This document shows, one piece after another, positions 48,026-58,849 of a stretch of 64,000 nucleotides of DNA. Position numbers and translations under genes: made by a program. Source of the DNA: Delphinus delphis (taxonomy: Eukaryota; Chordata; Mammalia; Artiodactyla; Delphinidae). The first letter of the stretch is position 1. Each line of letters begins with the position of its first letter. The stretch lies in NCBI RefSeq assembly GCF_949987515.2, contig NC_082692.2, positions 93,505,488 through 93,569,487 of the forward strand, written 5' to 3'. A model generated the notes under the pieces. The model was not told the origin of the DNA, ran no database searches, and worked only from the letters and a program-made list of their open reading frames with translations.

Positions 48026-49157
48026 TTTAGCATTTCAATAAGTTTTGATAATGCTGTGAGAAAACGTGAAAATATTTTGACATTTATTTTCTTTGAGAAT
48101 GAACTAAAGGCTTTTTGCATTATCATCTAGTTCTCCTTAGAATAGTCTCTGATCACTGCTGCGGAAAGAGGAAATGAGATATTTGTGAGCCTCACTTCAG
48201 GATATGGGCAACATTCTGGCTGATCACATTTTTAAATGGATTTATTAATACTGTGAAACTAATACATACTCTCATTATGGAATTAAAGAAATGTAGTAAA
48301 GCGCACAGAAGAAAATTTTAAAATCACCTAAAATCTATCCTACTCTCCAGAAATAACTATTATTACTATTAGGTGAATGCCATTCCAAATGTCTCTGTGT
48401 ACATAAGAAGACAGAGACACATAATTATAAAATCAGAAAAACTCTAAAAATGGCATCATTAATGCTAATTAACAAAATTGTTAATTTAATTTAGGCAAAT
48501 TACACAGAAATAAAATAATTTCAAAAAAATAAAAGAAATTAAATATCAAATAATTATCCACCTTACACAGTACTGTTTTTCTAAATGATCCCTCTAAGGT
48601 TAAAAAATAGTACCGTAAGAAATATTAAGTGATTGGCATCATTATTATTTTAAAATTGCATTGCAATTTTATCTCTTAACCTCCGCCTAAAAATATTAGA
48701 TGAGTAACATTTTCCAACTTCCTCCAACTACCACACCCCAATTTTCTAATATAGTTTTATTCCTAAATTTATTTCAGCTCTAAAATTCCTTTTAAAATTT
48801 CTTTAAAAAATAAATTATTTTATCTTGGAGCTCTTACTTTATTTACTTTAGTTCCTTAATAAGATCTTCTCTAGCACAAAACATTTATGGAGAATTTTCT
48901 TCTGATCCTTGAGTTGTTTTTTATTCCAGATTGGGTTCATCAGCTATTATTTCTATTTCTCCCTACTGGACAATGTTCTCAGCCTAGTTACTATGCTACA
49001 TATTTTGACTTTCTTTATGTGTAGCATGGGAAGCTCTTTCCAGAAATTACATTTGCTCTGGTACAGTGTGAGGTAACTTCTCCTTTACTTACTTCTTACT
49101 ATATCTGAGGTTGTTTTCCATCATGACCTATAGTTTTAGGGCTGTAAAATCATGTTT
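48026..49157. other. Unassigned AT-rich sequence
   Basis: No gene or repeat family recognised. Confidence 0.45.
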
Positions 49158-49166
49158 TAGGTTTTC

Positions 49167-49381
49167 TTTTTTTTTTTTTTTTTTTTTTTGCGGTATGCGG
49201 GCCTCTCACTGTTGTGGCCTCCCCCATTGCGGAGCACAGGCTCCGGATGCGCAGGCTCAGCGGCCATGGCTCACGAGCCCAGCCGCTCCGCGGCATGTGG
49301 GATCTTCCCGGAACGGGGCACGAACCCGTGTCCCCTGCATCGGCAGGCGGACTCTCAACCACTGCGCCACCAGGGAAGCCC
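49167..49381 (-). mobile_element. CHR SINE, short form
   Basis: Minus-strand short CHR with a 23-base T run (49167-49189), 'gcggtatgcgggcctctcac', 'ggctcagcggccatggctca', B box complement 'gggcacgaaccc', and head end 'gcgccaccagggaagccc'. A weak duplication, taggttttctttt against tagattcttttcttt, flanks it. Confidence 0.94.
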
Positions 49382-49389
49382 TAGATTCT

Positions 49390-50380
49390 TTTCTTTAACT
49401 GTGTGAAATAGGACAGGAAGAGAACACAGCTGACACCTTGTGTAGTCTGTTAGGATACCATGCTTCTTCTCTCTTTTATTATATGGTTAAACCTTCAGTA
49501 CCAGGTTTTGCTTAATTCAGTCTTAAGAGTGTGCAGCTTGGATCCCAGATCATAAATCTTAGTGCAATGTCAGCAACTAGGATTTCAGGACATAACCCAC
49601 TCTGGCCTTCAGTTTTCCTCATTGCCTTCTCATCAGCAAGAGTCCCTGGATCCTTCTACAACACAGCACCTCAGTTCCTTTGTTTCTATTCTGTGAATCT
49701 TCACTTTCTATTTTGAAATTTTCTTCTATACCTTATGATTTCTGTCTACTTGTAGTTTCAATTTCTTGCTGGATTCTATTACCTTGGTATGACATATTTT
49801 CTGTCTTTATGCAAGTTTTTTTTTTTTTCTTTTGCTCCCCTTCCAATGGATTTTTCTGTATTTCCAATCCAAACCACCATGAAAGAGGATCTGGTTGTTT
49901 TAATGGACCATTATCTTTCCTAATGCAGAAGATTGTCTCCACCCAGACTCTCTCACTTGTCACTTCCCAGGTAATAGATTGGCTGCTTTTAGGGCTCATG
50001 GTTCAATCAGTTGTGCTCAGAGTTTGGGAGTTACAGAATCAAAATTATGATCACTTTTGCTTAAGGGACTCCATAGGGATACTTTACGTGTGTGTGTGTA
50101 TATATATATATATAAACACACATACACACCATAGATGCGTACTGTTAGAACAGGGTTATTGGTATGGTCTTCAAATTGCCTACTAATATTGGCCTTGATA
50201 AGATGCACAAAAGAGTTAACAATTTTTTATTAGCATAAGTTTTTATTTTCGTTTTGGAGAAAAAGACCTTGTTTTGCGACTGACATGAGAAAGTTATGTC
50301 TTTATCATTCACAAAGTGATTTACAAAACATCTGGTTAATTGAATTTAGATCAATTACCAGGTTTCTGCTGTGGATGAAA
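49390..50380. other. Unassigned, with TG/TA tract
   Basis: No gene recognised. (GT)n(AT)n near 50087-50114 is followed by CA-rich text. The 168-codon frame at 49680-50186 runs into this tract and has no domain. Confidence 0.45.
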
Positions 50381-50382
50381 AA

Positions 50383-50788
50383 TGTTGCCTGCCATATCAG
50401 TAAACACAGCATGTTGACCACCAAGCCCGTAGCTACTGCAGCCACCCCTGACCATGCACCCTGAGGGGACTCAGGATAGAGAAAAACAGGATACTGGCCC
50501 TAGATAGTTAAAGTGCATATCAAAAGAATGATTTCAATGAGCCCAGACTCCTCTTGCACCTTCCCATACATAGAAAATCACTAAATTTATTCACTTGAGA
50601 TGTTTGTTTTTTCTTTAATTAACAGTAATCTTTTCATGCTTTTTTGCTAAAACTCCTATATATCCTGGCTCCTCCCATACCCCTTCCCAACAGTCCCTCA
50701 GAGCTATGTGAGAGGCTATCTTCCAGGCTTAAGTTCTCAGTATGATCACAAAATAAAACATAATTCTCAACTTTCAGAAGTTTGTGCA
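50383..50788 (+). mobile_element. Possible LTR
   Basis: It has LTR-like layout: 'tgttgcctgccatatcag' at the left, a 'tcctatatatcctggctcct' promoter-like stretch, 'cccttcccaacagtccctca', and 'acaaaataaaacataattct' with AATAAA at about 50751, then 'caactttcag'. Ends and class are uncertain. Confidence 0.45.
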
Positions 50789-50924
50789 TTTTTTTCAGTC
50801 AACACTATTCATTCAAAAGAGAAATGAATGACTGATTAAATTCATCTTTTAAGACTAATTTGTGCTTAGTTTAAATAATAGGGAAATAATAACTTATACT
50901 ATGATATAAAAAATGGGTATTTTT

Positions 50925-51030
50925 AACTTTATTTATGAATAATTCACAGAAATATTTGTATATTTTTAAAGTGTACAATGTGATGATTTGATATACATAT
51001 ACATAATGGACATTTTGATTAATAATAGGG
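50925..51030 (-). repeat. L1 3'-end fragment
   Basis: Antisense L1 terminus: 'gtgtacaatgtgatgatttg' and 'atatacatatacataatgga'. Confidence 0.6.
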
Positions 51031-51289
51031 GCTACTGACTCATAAAGGCTAAGTTCAGTTGAGAGTTGAGACAAAATATCTTTGAATGATTTCAGATAAG
51101 CCTGTGTAAAATGTGTTTTTGTTTTTTATCATAAGGCTATCAAATGAATTACAGAGGAAACTTCTCTAACTCCCAACTCTACTTTGTCTATACAGAGAGA
51201 ATGAGGAATATTCGATATAGCAATTATCAGCCAGATGAATAAAATCTACACAAAACTTTGGCATCTAATGTAAAAGGAGTCATGAAATC

Positions 51290-51450
51290 TTAGAGCTTCA
51301 GTCTGGAAACCATCCTACTCAAATCCTTATCACTCCAATGAGAAAACTGAGGTTTGGGGCAGAAAGGAAGTTGCTTAGGGCACAAGAGGACAGAACTCAC
51401 TCCTTTTCACTCCAGATCTAGAATCTTTTCCAGTCTGCCAAAGGCTTCCA
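51290..51450 (-). repeat. MIR-like ancient SINE fragment
   Basis: 'tcttagagcttcagtctgga', 'caatgagaaaactgaggttt' and 'gaggacagaactcactcctt' match the antisense MIR-like pattern. Confidence 0.5.
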
Positions 51451-52119
51451 GCTTAGATCAATGCTTTCTCAAATACAGGACACCCAAGAGGCTCTTAGGC
51501 CCTTTCAAGGGAAATGAGTCTGTGAATCGGTGATTTACAGCTGCTATAATGCTTAGCCTCAAAATGCCCAAGGAAAGAAAACAGACTGTGATAGGTACTG
51601 CATGAATGAAACCCAAGGTCTATTTATACCTAGACATTGTGGCTCCTGTATCAGAAAGGAAAGGATAGGTGTGAAGAATAATTTAGAAAATATTTAAGAG
51701 AACTGAGGACATTTTGACATATTGGTTTTGCATATTTTTATTGTTTGATAGAAATAGGAAGCAGAAGGGACTCTCAGACTGGAAAGGCAATAATTTTAGG
51801 TACAACTGGGAGGAAACATGTAGAATGTTTTTTCTAGCAGGTTAAATGTACCTAAGTCAAGTTAAATATTTATGGTTAAACAAAAGAATGTATCCATGTT
51901 AAAAAATAATACCTAGCAAATAAAAATAATAAGATACAGGTGTTGAAAGAGTTGTAATACCTACCAGTAGATTAAAAGAACCAAGATACAGAATAATGTG
52001 TAAATATGATACCATTTATATTTAAAAATACACACACAAATCCCTATATATTTCAGTATATGTAAAAGTGTTATATATAAATGCACAGTAAAAGTCTCAA
52101 ATGATATACTCTAGATAGC
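51451..52119. other. Unassigned sequence
   Basis: No gene or repeat family recognised. Confidence 0.45.
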
Positions 52120-52332
52120 AGCTCTAAATCAGGATAGATTTTGCTCAACAGGGGACATTCTGCAATGTCTAAGGACATTTTTGGTTATCACGGTAGGGAA
52201 AGGGGAAGTTCTACTGGAATCTAGGAGATAGAAGTAGGGGTGCTGTTGAACATCCTTCAAGAGAGCCTCACAGCAAAGAATTACCATATCCACAATGTCA
52301 CTACTGCTGACATTCAGAAACCCTGCTTTAAA
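52120..52332 (+). repeat. MER5A hAT element
   Basis: Sense MER5A: 'aacaggggacattctgcaat', 'gtctaaggacatttttggtt', 'ggtgctgttgaacatccttc', 'aagaattaccatatccacaa'. This is the opposite orientation to the split copy at 33773. Confidence 0.72.
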
Positions 52333-53059
52333 TTGATAACAATGGTATTCTCCAGACGGTCAAGTGGAACTTAAGAGAATTTTGGAGATTCAAAGCAAGA
52401 ACTTCCACTTTATTTGTACTGTTTGTAATTCCATTAATGATTCTGTATTAATACTTTACTGGGTAAGTTTTTTAAAAATGAAGTTTAAAACACAATAGAT
52501 GCTCAAATGTATTGCCAAGTTTGGATTTCCCCTTAAGTCCATGAACATGAGAAATGTGATAATTCTTCAAGCAAGTTGGTGACAAGTGGTATTTAATGGT
52601 GCAGTCTGGTGTGTTGAGAGCAGCGCAAGCAAAATTCTGCTTCTCTAGGGTGAGTGGCAATTTATGGAATGTAAATGGGGAAGACTGCTAATTTCCTTCA
52701 TTATGCTATAATTTTGTTTTATGAAGGAGGCTGATGAATTTACAAGGTAAATTAGGGAAACTTCTCATGTCTACCTGGAGGTTTTGTTGGTTGGGAAAGA
52801 CTTATCAAACCCTGCTGAAAAGTTTGTAGTCTCTATATCTCATAGGGCTTGTAAAGACATCTATTTGGAATCTCTATATTTGGTGAATAAGACCCTCTCA
52901 CACCATTACTCTTAAGTGTATATGTATGTATTTGTTCTTTAAAGTATATACTCGAGTATTTTCAATGATGAGTCATCCCACAGGCCAGCTTCTTGTATTT
53001 TTTATTATAGAATATTGCCAGTAGATGGCAAGTTGAAGAAAATACTATAATAAACATCT
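52333..53059. other. Unassigned sequence
   Basis: No gene or repeat family recognised. Confidence 0.45.
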
Positions 53060-54079
53060 ATGTAGATACCAGCTAGGATGAACAGATATTAATAATTTGT
53101 CATATTGGACTCACATTTCACTCCTTTTCTCAATAGATCTTTTTCTCTTTAGAAAATACAGCATTACAGGTAAAACTAAAGACCCATTTATTCCTCCACC
53201 TCCCCTATTCAGAATAACCCCTGTTCTGAACTTGATGCACAGCCCTTCCCTCCTATGTTTTTATTCTTTTATACTTACATTTATCTATCACACACACACA
53301 CTTGAACTAGGTTTGCTTTTAAAGTTTAGAGAATGATATCCTTCTGCATAGTTTCTTTCATGAAATGGTTATATCAATTTATATGGGCACAAGCAGTCCT
53401 AGTTCATTCATTTGAAATGTTACGCGAATCACATTCCATCATGTGAATATATCATAGTTTATTTATCCATATATATTTAGTTTCCTTTTTTAAAAAGGAT
53501 TGTAAGTAATGCTTCAATGAACATCACTGTTTATGGTTCCATGATTATATGGATGGAAGTTCCTCTAGGCAAATATTTCCAGAAATGAAATTGCTGAACC
53601 ATAAGATATGCACATCCTCAACGGTACTAGACAGCAGATAAACACTCTGCTCTTCAGTATTTCAACTAACTTATAGTTTCACCAAAAGGGTATAAGAGTT
53701 TCTGTATTCTTGCAAATACTTGATTCTTTAAGATTTTTGGCAAAAATTACTCTGATGGGTATAAAATAGTATATCACTTTAATTTTACTTTGAGTTTTTC
53801 TAATATCTAGTGATTGAACAACTTTGAATCTTTTACCTATGATGTATAGTCTGGGTACTAGTCTTTTGTCTATGATATGTGTTATAACTTATCAATTTTT
53901 CCAGTTATGGATCATGCTTTTGGTGTCAGGCCTAAGAACTCTTTGTTTAGTCTTAGATACAAGATGTTTTCTCATATTAAAATTCTTAGACTTTTATGCT
54001 TTACATTTAAGTTCATGATCAATTTTATGTTAACTATTATATAATATGTGACACTAAGGTCGCAGTCTCATTTTTTAAA

Positions 54080-54400
54080 AACTATGGCTGTCCAGGTGGG
54101 AGATGGCACCTGGCAACGTAGGAGGATGCTGAGCTCACCTCCCCCCACAAACACATCAAAAATACTACTATCTGTGGAATATCTCTCACTGAAAACAACC
54201 TGGAGATTGGCAGAAAGACTCTCCTACAGCCAAGGCTGTAAAGAAAGGTCCACACAGAGTCAGGTAGGAAGGGAGGAGAAGCAATTGGGTTGGGACCTGC
54301 ATACCTAGCAGGGGACAGAGAAGTGGATGGGGATATCACAGGTTTATAGAGCTTCTCTGGAGAGTGAGGGATTTGAGCTGCATATCAGGCACCCCCAATA
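54080..54400 (+). mobile_element. Isolated L1 5'UTR fragment, plus strand
   Basis: Text such as 'gctgagctcacctcccccca', 'aaaacaacctggagattggc', 'gtcaggtaggaagggaggag' and 'gagagtgagggatttgagct' is an L1 5'UTR in sense orientation. No ORF1, ORF2 or 3' end follows it. The overlapping 80-codon frames are shadows. Confidence 0.6.
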
Positions 54401-55759
54401 TTTATATTTAATCTAATTATCAATATGTTAGGTTTTAAATCTTCATTTTATTTTATTTTTCTATTTATCTCTGGTTCTCATTTCTCCAATATTTTTTCCT
54501 GCCTTTCTGTGGGTTACTTTATGACTCAACTTTGAAATAGCTATGGTGTTTTTAATATATCTACAATGTCTTACTTTAACTTTCTGGTGTTTACTTTCGA
54601 TATCACATTACACACAAGTTATTACAGTCTATTGGTGTCACCATTTGCTAGTTTGAGGGCAGTATGAAAAGTTTACCTCCCTTTTGTTCCTTTATCCTTT
54701 CTTGTTTATAATTGTCTTCAATATTTCTTTTAGATGCTTTAGAACAACATCAGACTGTGTTAAATTTTTTACTTCTATTGTCAACCATTTAAGAAACTCA
54801 GAGGAGAAGAAAAGTCTACTATATTTACCACTTTTTACTGTGTTTTTTATGTATTCCTTATGTCCCAAGACCTTTTCATTTATCATTTTCTTTCTGTTTA
54901 GAGAATTTTCTTTAATTATTCTTTTAGGGTAGGTCTGCTGGTGACAAGTTATGTTAATTTGCCTTTTTCTGCAAATGTTTTGATTTCTCCTTTATTCCTG
55001 AGGAATATTTTTGTTGGATATAAGATTCTGAGTTGCTAGTTCTTCTCTTTCTGTGCTTAAAAAATGTCGTGTCACTACTTTCTGGCCTCTTTGATGAAAA
55101 ATTTGCTGTCATGTTAATTATTTTCCTTTTAAGTAAAATAATTCTCTTTGGATGCTTTCAAGACTTTTCCTTTGTTTTTAGTTTTCAGAAGTTTACTATG
55201 ATGGGTCTTGGAATGGATTTCTTTGGGTTTATTCTATATGAGATTCTCTTAGCTTCTTGAGTCTGCAGATTTGTGCTTTCTGACAAATTCAGGGAGTTCT
55301 CAGTCATTATTTCTTTTAGTGGCCCCACCTCTTTTCTTCTGTCTTTCTGAGATTTAGTGGCACAAATGGCAGATCTTTTGTTATAGTCCCAATAGCCTAT
55401 GAGGCTCCATTCATTTTTTTTTTCAGTTTATTTCCTCCACGTTGTTCAAATTAGGTAGTTACTATTGATATATCTTCAGGTTCATTGATTGTTTCCTCTT
55501 TATTCTTCATTGTGCTGTTAAGCCTATCAATTGAGTTTATTTATTTTGGTATGTATTTTTTCAGTTTAAATTTTTCCTTTTTATTCTTTAAAATTTTTAA
55601 AGTTTCTTTTCTGAGACCTTATTTCCTTGCTGAGACTTTCTATTTTGTCATGTTTTAAAAGTGTGTTTGTAATTTTTGAAGCATTTTTATGAAGATTGCT
55701 CTAAAACCTTTGTCAGATACTGCTAGCATCTCTATCTTCTCACCATTTATATCTATGTA

Positions 55760-57034
55760 TTGGGTTGGCCAAAAACTGCCTTCAGTTTTTACGTAAAAGA
55801 CACATTGTTCATTTTCACCAAGAAGTATATTGAACAATGTATTCACCATTTTGTTACCACTATCTTCTGCCATTTTTCAGGCAACTTCATAATTCCATCT
55901 TCCCAAAACTTTTTATCTTTTTGAGCAAAGAACTGTTCCAGGTGCCTTTTACAGTCTTCCAGGGAATTGAAATTTTTTCCATTAAGAAAATTTTGTAAAG
56001 ACCGAAATAAATGGAAATCTGAAGGTGCAATGTCTGGTGAATGTGGCAGATGAATCAGAACTTCTCAGCCAAGCTGTAACAGTTTTTGCCTGGTCATCAA
56101 AGAAACATGCGGTCTTGTGTTATCCTAATAGAAGATTATGAGTTTTCTGTTGACTAATTCTGGACACTTTTCGTCAAGTGCTGCTTTCAGTTGGTCTAAT
56201 TGGGAGCAGTACTTGTTGGAATTAATTGTTTGCTTCTCTGGAAGGAGCTCATAACAGAGGACCCCTTCCAATCCCTCTGTATACACAACATCACCTTCTT
56301 TGGATAAAGACCAGCCTTTGGTAGTTGGTGGTGGTTCATTTCGCTTGCCCCGTGATCTCTTCCATTCCACATTATTGTACAGTATCCATTTTTCATCACC
56401 CGTCTCAATCTGTTTTAAAAATGGAACATTTTCATGACGTTTAAGTAGAGAATCACCTGTGGAAATACGGTCAAGAAAGCTTTTATTGCTTAACTTATGT
56501 GGAACCCAAACATCAAAGCGATTCACATAACCAAGCTGGTGCAAATGATTTTCAACGCTTGATTTAAATATTTTGAGTATGTCAGCTATCTCCCATGTGG
56601 TATAACATTGATTGTTCTTAATTAATGTCTCGATTTGATCGCTATCAACTTCAACTGGTCTACCCGACCATGGAGCATTGTCCAGCAAGAAATCTCCAGC
56701 ATGAAACTTGGCAAACCACTTTTCACATGTTCAATCAGTTCCAGCACCTTCTCCATACACTGCACAAATCTGTTTTTGCGTTTCAGTTGCATTTTTACCT
56801 TTCTTGAAATAATAAAGCATAATATGATGAAAATGTTGCTTTTTTTCTTCCATCTTCAATATTAAAATGGCTACACAAAAATTCACCAATTTTGATGTCT
56901 TTTTTTAAACGCACGCTGCTACGACAGCTGTCACGTACAATCTAACAAAATTGTTTCGAATGCAGTTAAAGAGAACTAAGTGCTACTAGAGCCATCTTAC
57001 AGAAAAAAACGAATGAAACTTTTGGCCAACCCAA
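55760..57034 (-). mobile_element. Full-length mariner DNA transposon, 1275 bp
   Basis: Terminal inverted repeats of at least 15 bp, ttgggttggccaaaa, lie at 55760-55774 and, reversed, at 57020-57034. A TA target lies at the left (55758-55759), and the right flank is TG, probably a decayed TA. The length is that of an intact mariner. It encodes a transposase relic on the minus strand. It sits inside an old minus-strand L1, so it is younger than that L1. A (TATC)n tract follows at 57041-57066. Confidence 0.96.
55843..56853 (-). pseudogene. Mariner transposase pseudogene, DD34D family
   Basis: Mariner transposase cuts and pastes the element by binding the inverted ends and using three aspartates in an RNase H-like fold. 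The frame runs from an ATG at 56853 for 337 codons without a frameshift until near the end. Codons 116-121 give the conserved WVPHKL. The first catalytic Asp is codon 153 (in TGDEKW), the second is codon 244 (DN after a stop), and the third is codon 279 (SPDIAPSDF), leaving exactly 34 residues between the last two. Three in-frame stops break it: TGA 56731-56733 (codon 41), TAG 56125-56127 (codon 243) and TGA 56065-56067 (codon 263). A one-base insertion near the C-terminus probably causes the early end at 55843. Inactive. Confidence 0.93.
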
Positions 57035-57040
57035 TGTCTC

Positions 57041-57066
57041 TGTATCTATCTATCTATCTATCTATC
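57041..57066. repeat. (TATC)n microsatellite
   Basis: About six TATC units directly right of the mariner. Confidence 0.93.
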
Positions 57067-58195
57067 CTCGTTGAGATCTTCTTGGTTCTTTGTTGATGAG
57101 TGATCGTGAATGAAACCTGGACATGTTGGGCTATGGTATGATACTGGATCTTATTTAAACCTGTTTTTGTTGGCTTTTTCTCACTCTGATACATCATGGG
57201 AGAGAAGGCACCAACTCATTAGTGCCAGAAGTGGTAGAAGTCAAGTTTCCTAATAAGTTTCTCCTTATCAATTGAAACCTAAAGGGAACAGTTTCCTTAC
57301 TACTGTCTGACAGTGGTAAGACATTCTGGATCTCCATATTCTCCCAGTTGGTGGGAATAGAAGCATCTCATTACTTCTTCCCACACGGCTCCTACTGACA
57401 CCATAGAGGCAATGGTTTCATCATAGCTGGAGAGTAGTGGAAGCTCTGACTCTCAAGTAGGCCTCTTGTTACACTACCTCAGCATATGATGGACTCTTCA
57501 CAAATTTTGGGTGATGGTAGGAGTCCCAGCTTCCCACAAACTCTACACTGACAACATGAGGGGGTCCTTGCTACTGTTTGGTGGGAATAAAAGCGACTAC
57601 TCCTGACTCATCCTTCTCTGACACTTCCCTGGCGAGTGAAATGTGATGCCTTGTTACTACCTGGAAAGAGCCAAAGTCTAGGCACTCCTTTATCCTTTGC
57701 TAGCATGGATGGAGCTGTAATCACAGTTTTTTTTTTTCCTGTGGCATTTGGCTGGAGTAGGGTGGTTATTATCTAAAAGTTTTCTCTTTCTAAGCTGTCC
57801 TTTTCTGGCTCATTTCCTATAGAGAGAGAGAAGGCTTTCGATGTGACATTTTGGACTCTGCTCATGGGATACTGCTGGCTTCTTTAGTTCATGTCTCAGA
57901 TGTATAAGGCTAAGAGAAAACCTAGGAACCTCAATACCATGCCATTCCTTGGTTCTTGAGGTCCCGGCCAATCAACTTTCTTATCTCCACTTTTGAGAGT
58001 TTTCTTATGTTTGTTTTATACATAATGTCCAGAGTTTTTAGCTGTACTTAGCAAGAGACATAGGGAAAGTACATCTGTTCTGTATTCCCAGAAGTCTTCT
58101 TTGATTTTTTAATGTTATATTAACTTTGAAGTCATAGAATAAACCTTATTTGGCCATGATGCATTATTCATCCCAAACACACTCTGATTTGGTAA

Positions 58196-58401
58196 TTTTT
58201 TTTTTTTTTTCAGTATGTGGGCCTCTCACTGTTGTGGTCTCTCCCGTTGCGGAGCACAGGCTCTGGCTGCGCAGGCTCAGCGGCCATGGCTCACGGGCCC
58301 AGCCACTCCGCAGCATATGGTATCTTCCCGGACTGGGGCACGAACCCATGTCCCCTGTATCGGCAGGCAGACTCTCAACCACGGCGCCACCAGGGAAGCC
58401 C
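58196..58401 (-). mobile_element. CHR SINE, short form
   Basis: Minus-strand short CHR: T run, 'cagtatgtgggcctctcac', 'ggctcagcggccatggctca', 'ggcgccaccagggaagccc'. A near-identical flank (tttggtaattttt, tttggtatttttaat) suggests the target duplication. Confidence 0.93.
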
Positions 58402-58496
58402 TTTTTTTGGTATTTTTAATCTGAGTTCTCAAGAGGATTAGCCTCTAATTTTCCTTTTATGTAATAAATAGCCTTGCTGGTTTGTGGCATAACATT

Positions 58497-58849
58497 TTTT
58501 TTAATTTATTTTTTTAAAATTTATTGTGGTTGCATTGGGTCTTCGTTGCTGTGTGCGGGCTTTCTCTAGTTGTGGCAAGCAGGGGCTACTCTTCATTGTG
58601 GTGCATGGGCTTCCCATTGCGGTGGCTTCTCTTGTTGTGGAGCACGGGCTCTAGACACGTAGGCTTCAGTAGCTGTGGCACGCAGGCTCAGTAGTTGTGC
58701 CTTGTGGGCTGTAGAGCGCAGGCACAGTAGTTGTGGTGCACGGGCTTAGTTGCTCCATGGCATGTGGGATCTTCCCGGACCAGGGATCAAACCTGTGTCC
58801 CCTGCATTGGCAGGTGGATTCTTAACCACTGCGCCACCAGGGAAGTCCC
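58497..58849 (-). mobile_element. CHR SINE, long form
   Basis: Minus-strand long CHR: 'gcattgggtcttcgttgctg', 'tagttgtggcaagcaggggc', 'ggcttagttgctccatggca', head end 'gcgccaccagggaagtccc'. An imperfect duplication, tgtggcataacatttt (58483) against tgtgcaataactttta (58850), flanks it. It lies 95 bp from the short CHR at 58196, in the same direction. Confidence 0.94.

Larger units (their letters stand above)
53060..58110 (-). mobile_element. Old L1, minus strand, with two insertions
   Basis: Reading from the right: L1 5'UTR (58110 to 57036, e.g. 'gaatgaaacctggacatgtt', 'tggatcttatttaaacctgt'), ORF1 and early ORF2 (55750 to 54410, e.g. 'tttcaagacttttcctttgt'), and ORF2/3'UTR text (54060 to 53060). 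It is interrupted by a mariner (55760-57034) and an L1 5'UTR piece in the other direction (54080-54400). Joining across the mariner gives continuous L1-like text. No frame is intact; much of ORF2 is missing. Confidence 0.72.

Noticed and set aside
49680..50186. 168-codon plus-strand frame
   Set aside because: It ends in TG/TA microsatellite codons, has aromatic-rich low-information content, and no homology or exon signals.
55655..55873. 72-codon minus-strand frame near the mariner end
   Set aside because: It is a different frame across the mariner C-terminus and left inverted repeat, and it spills into L1 flank.
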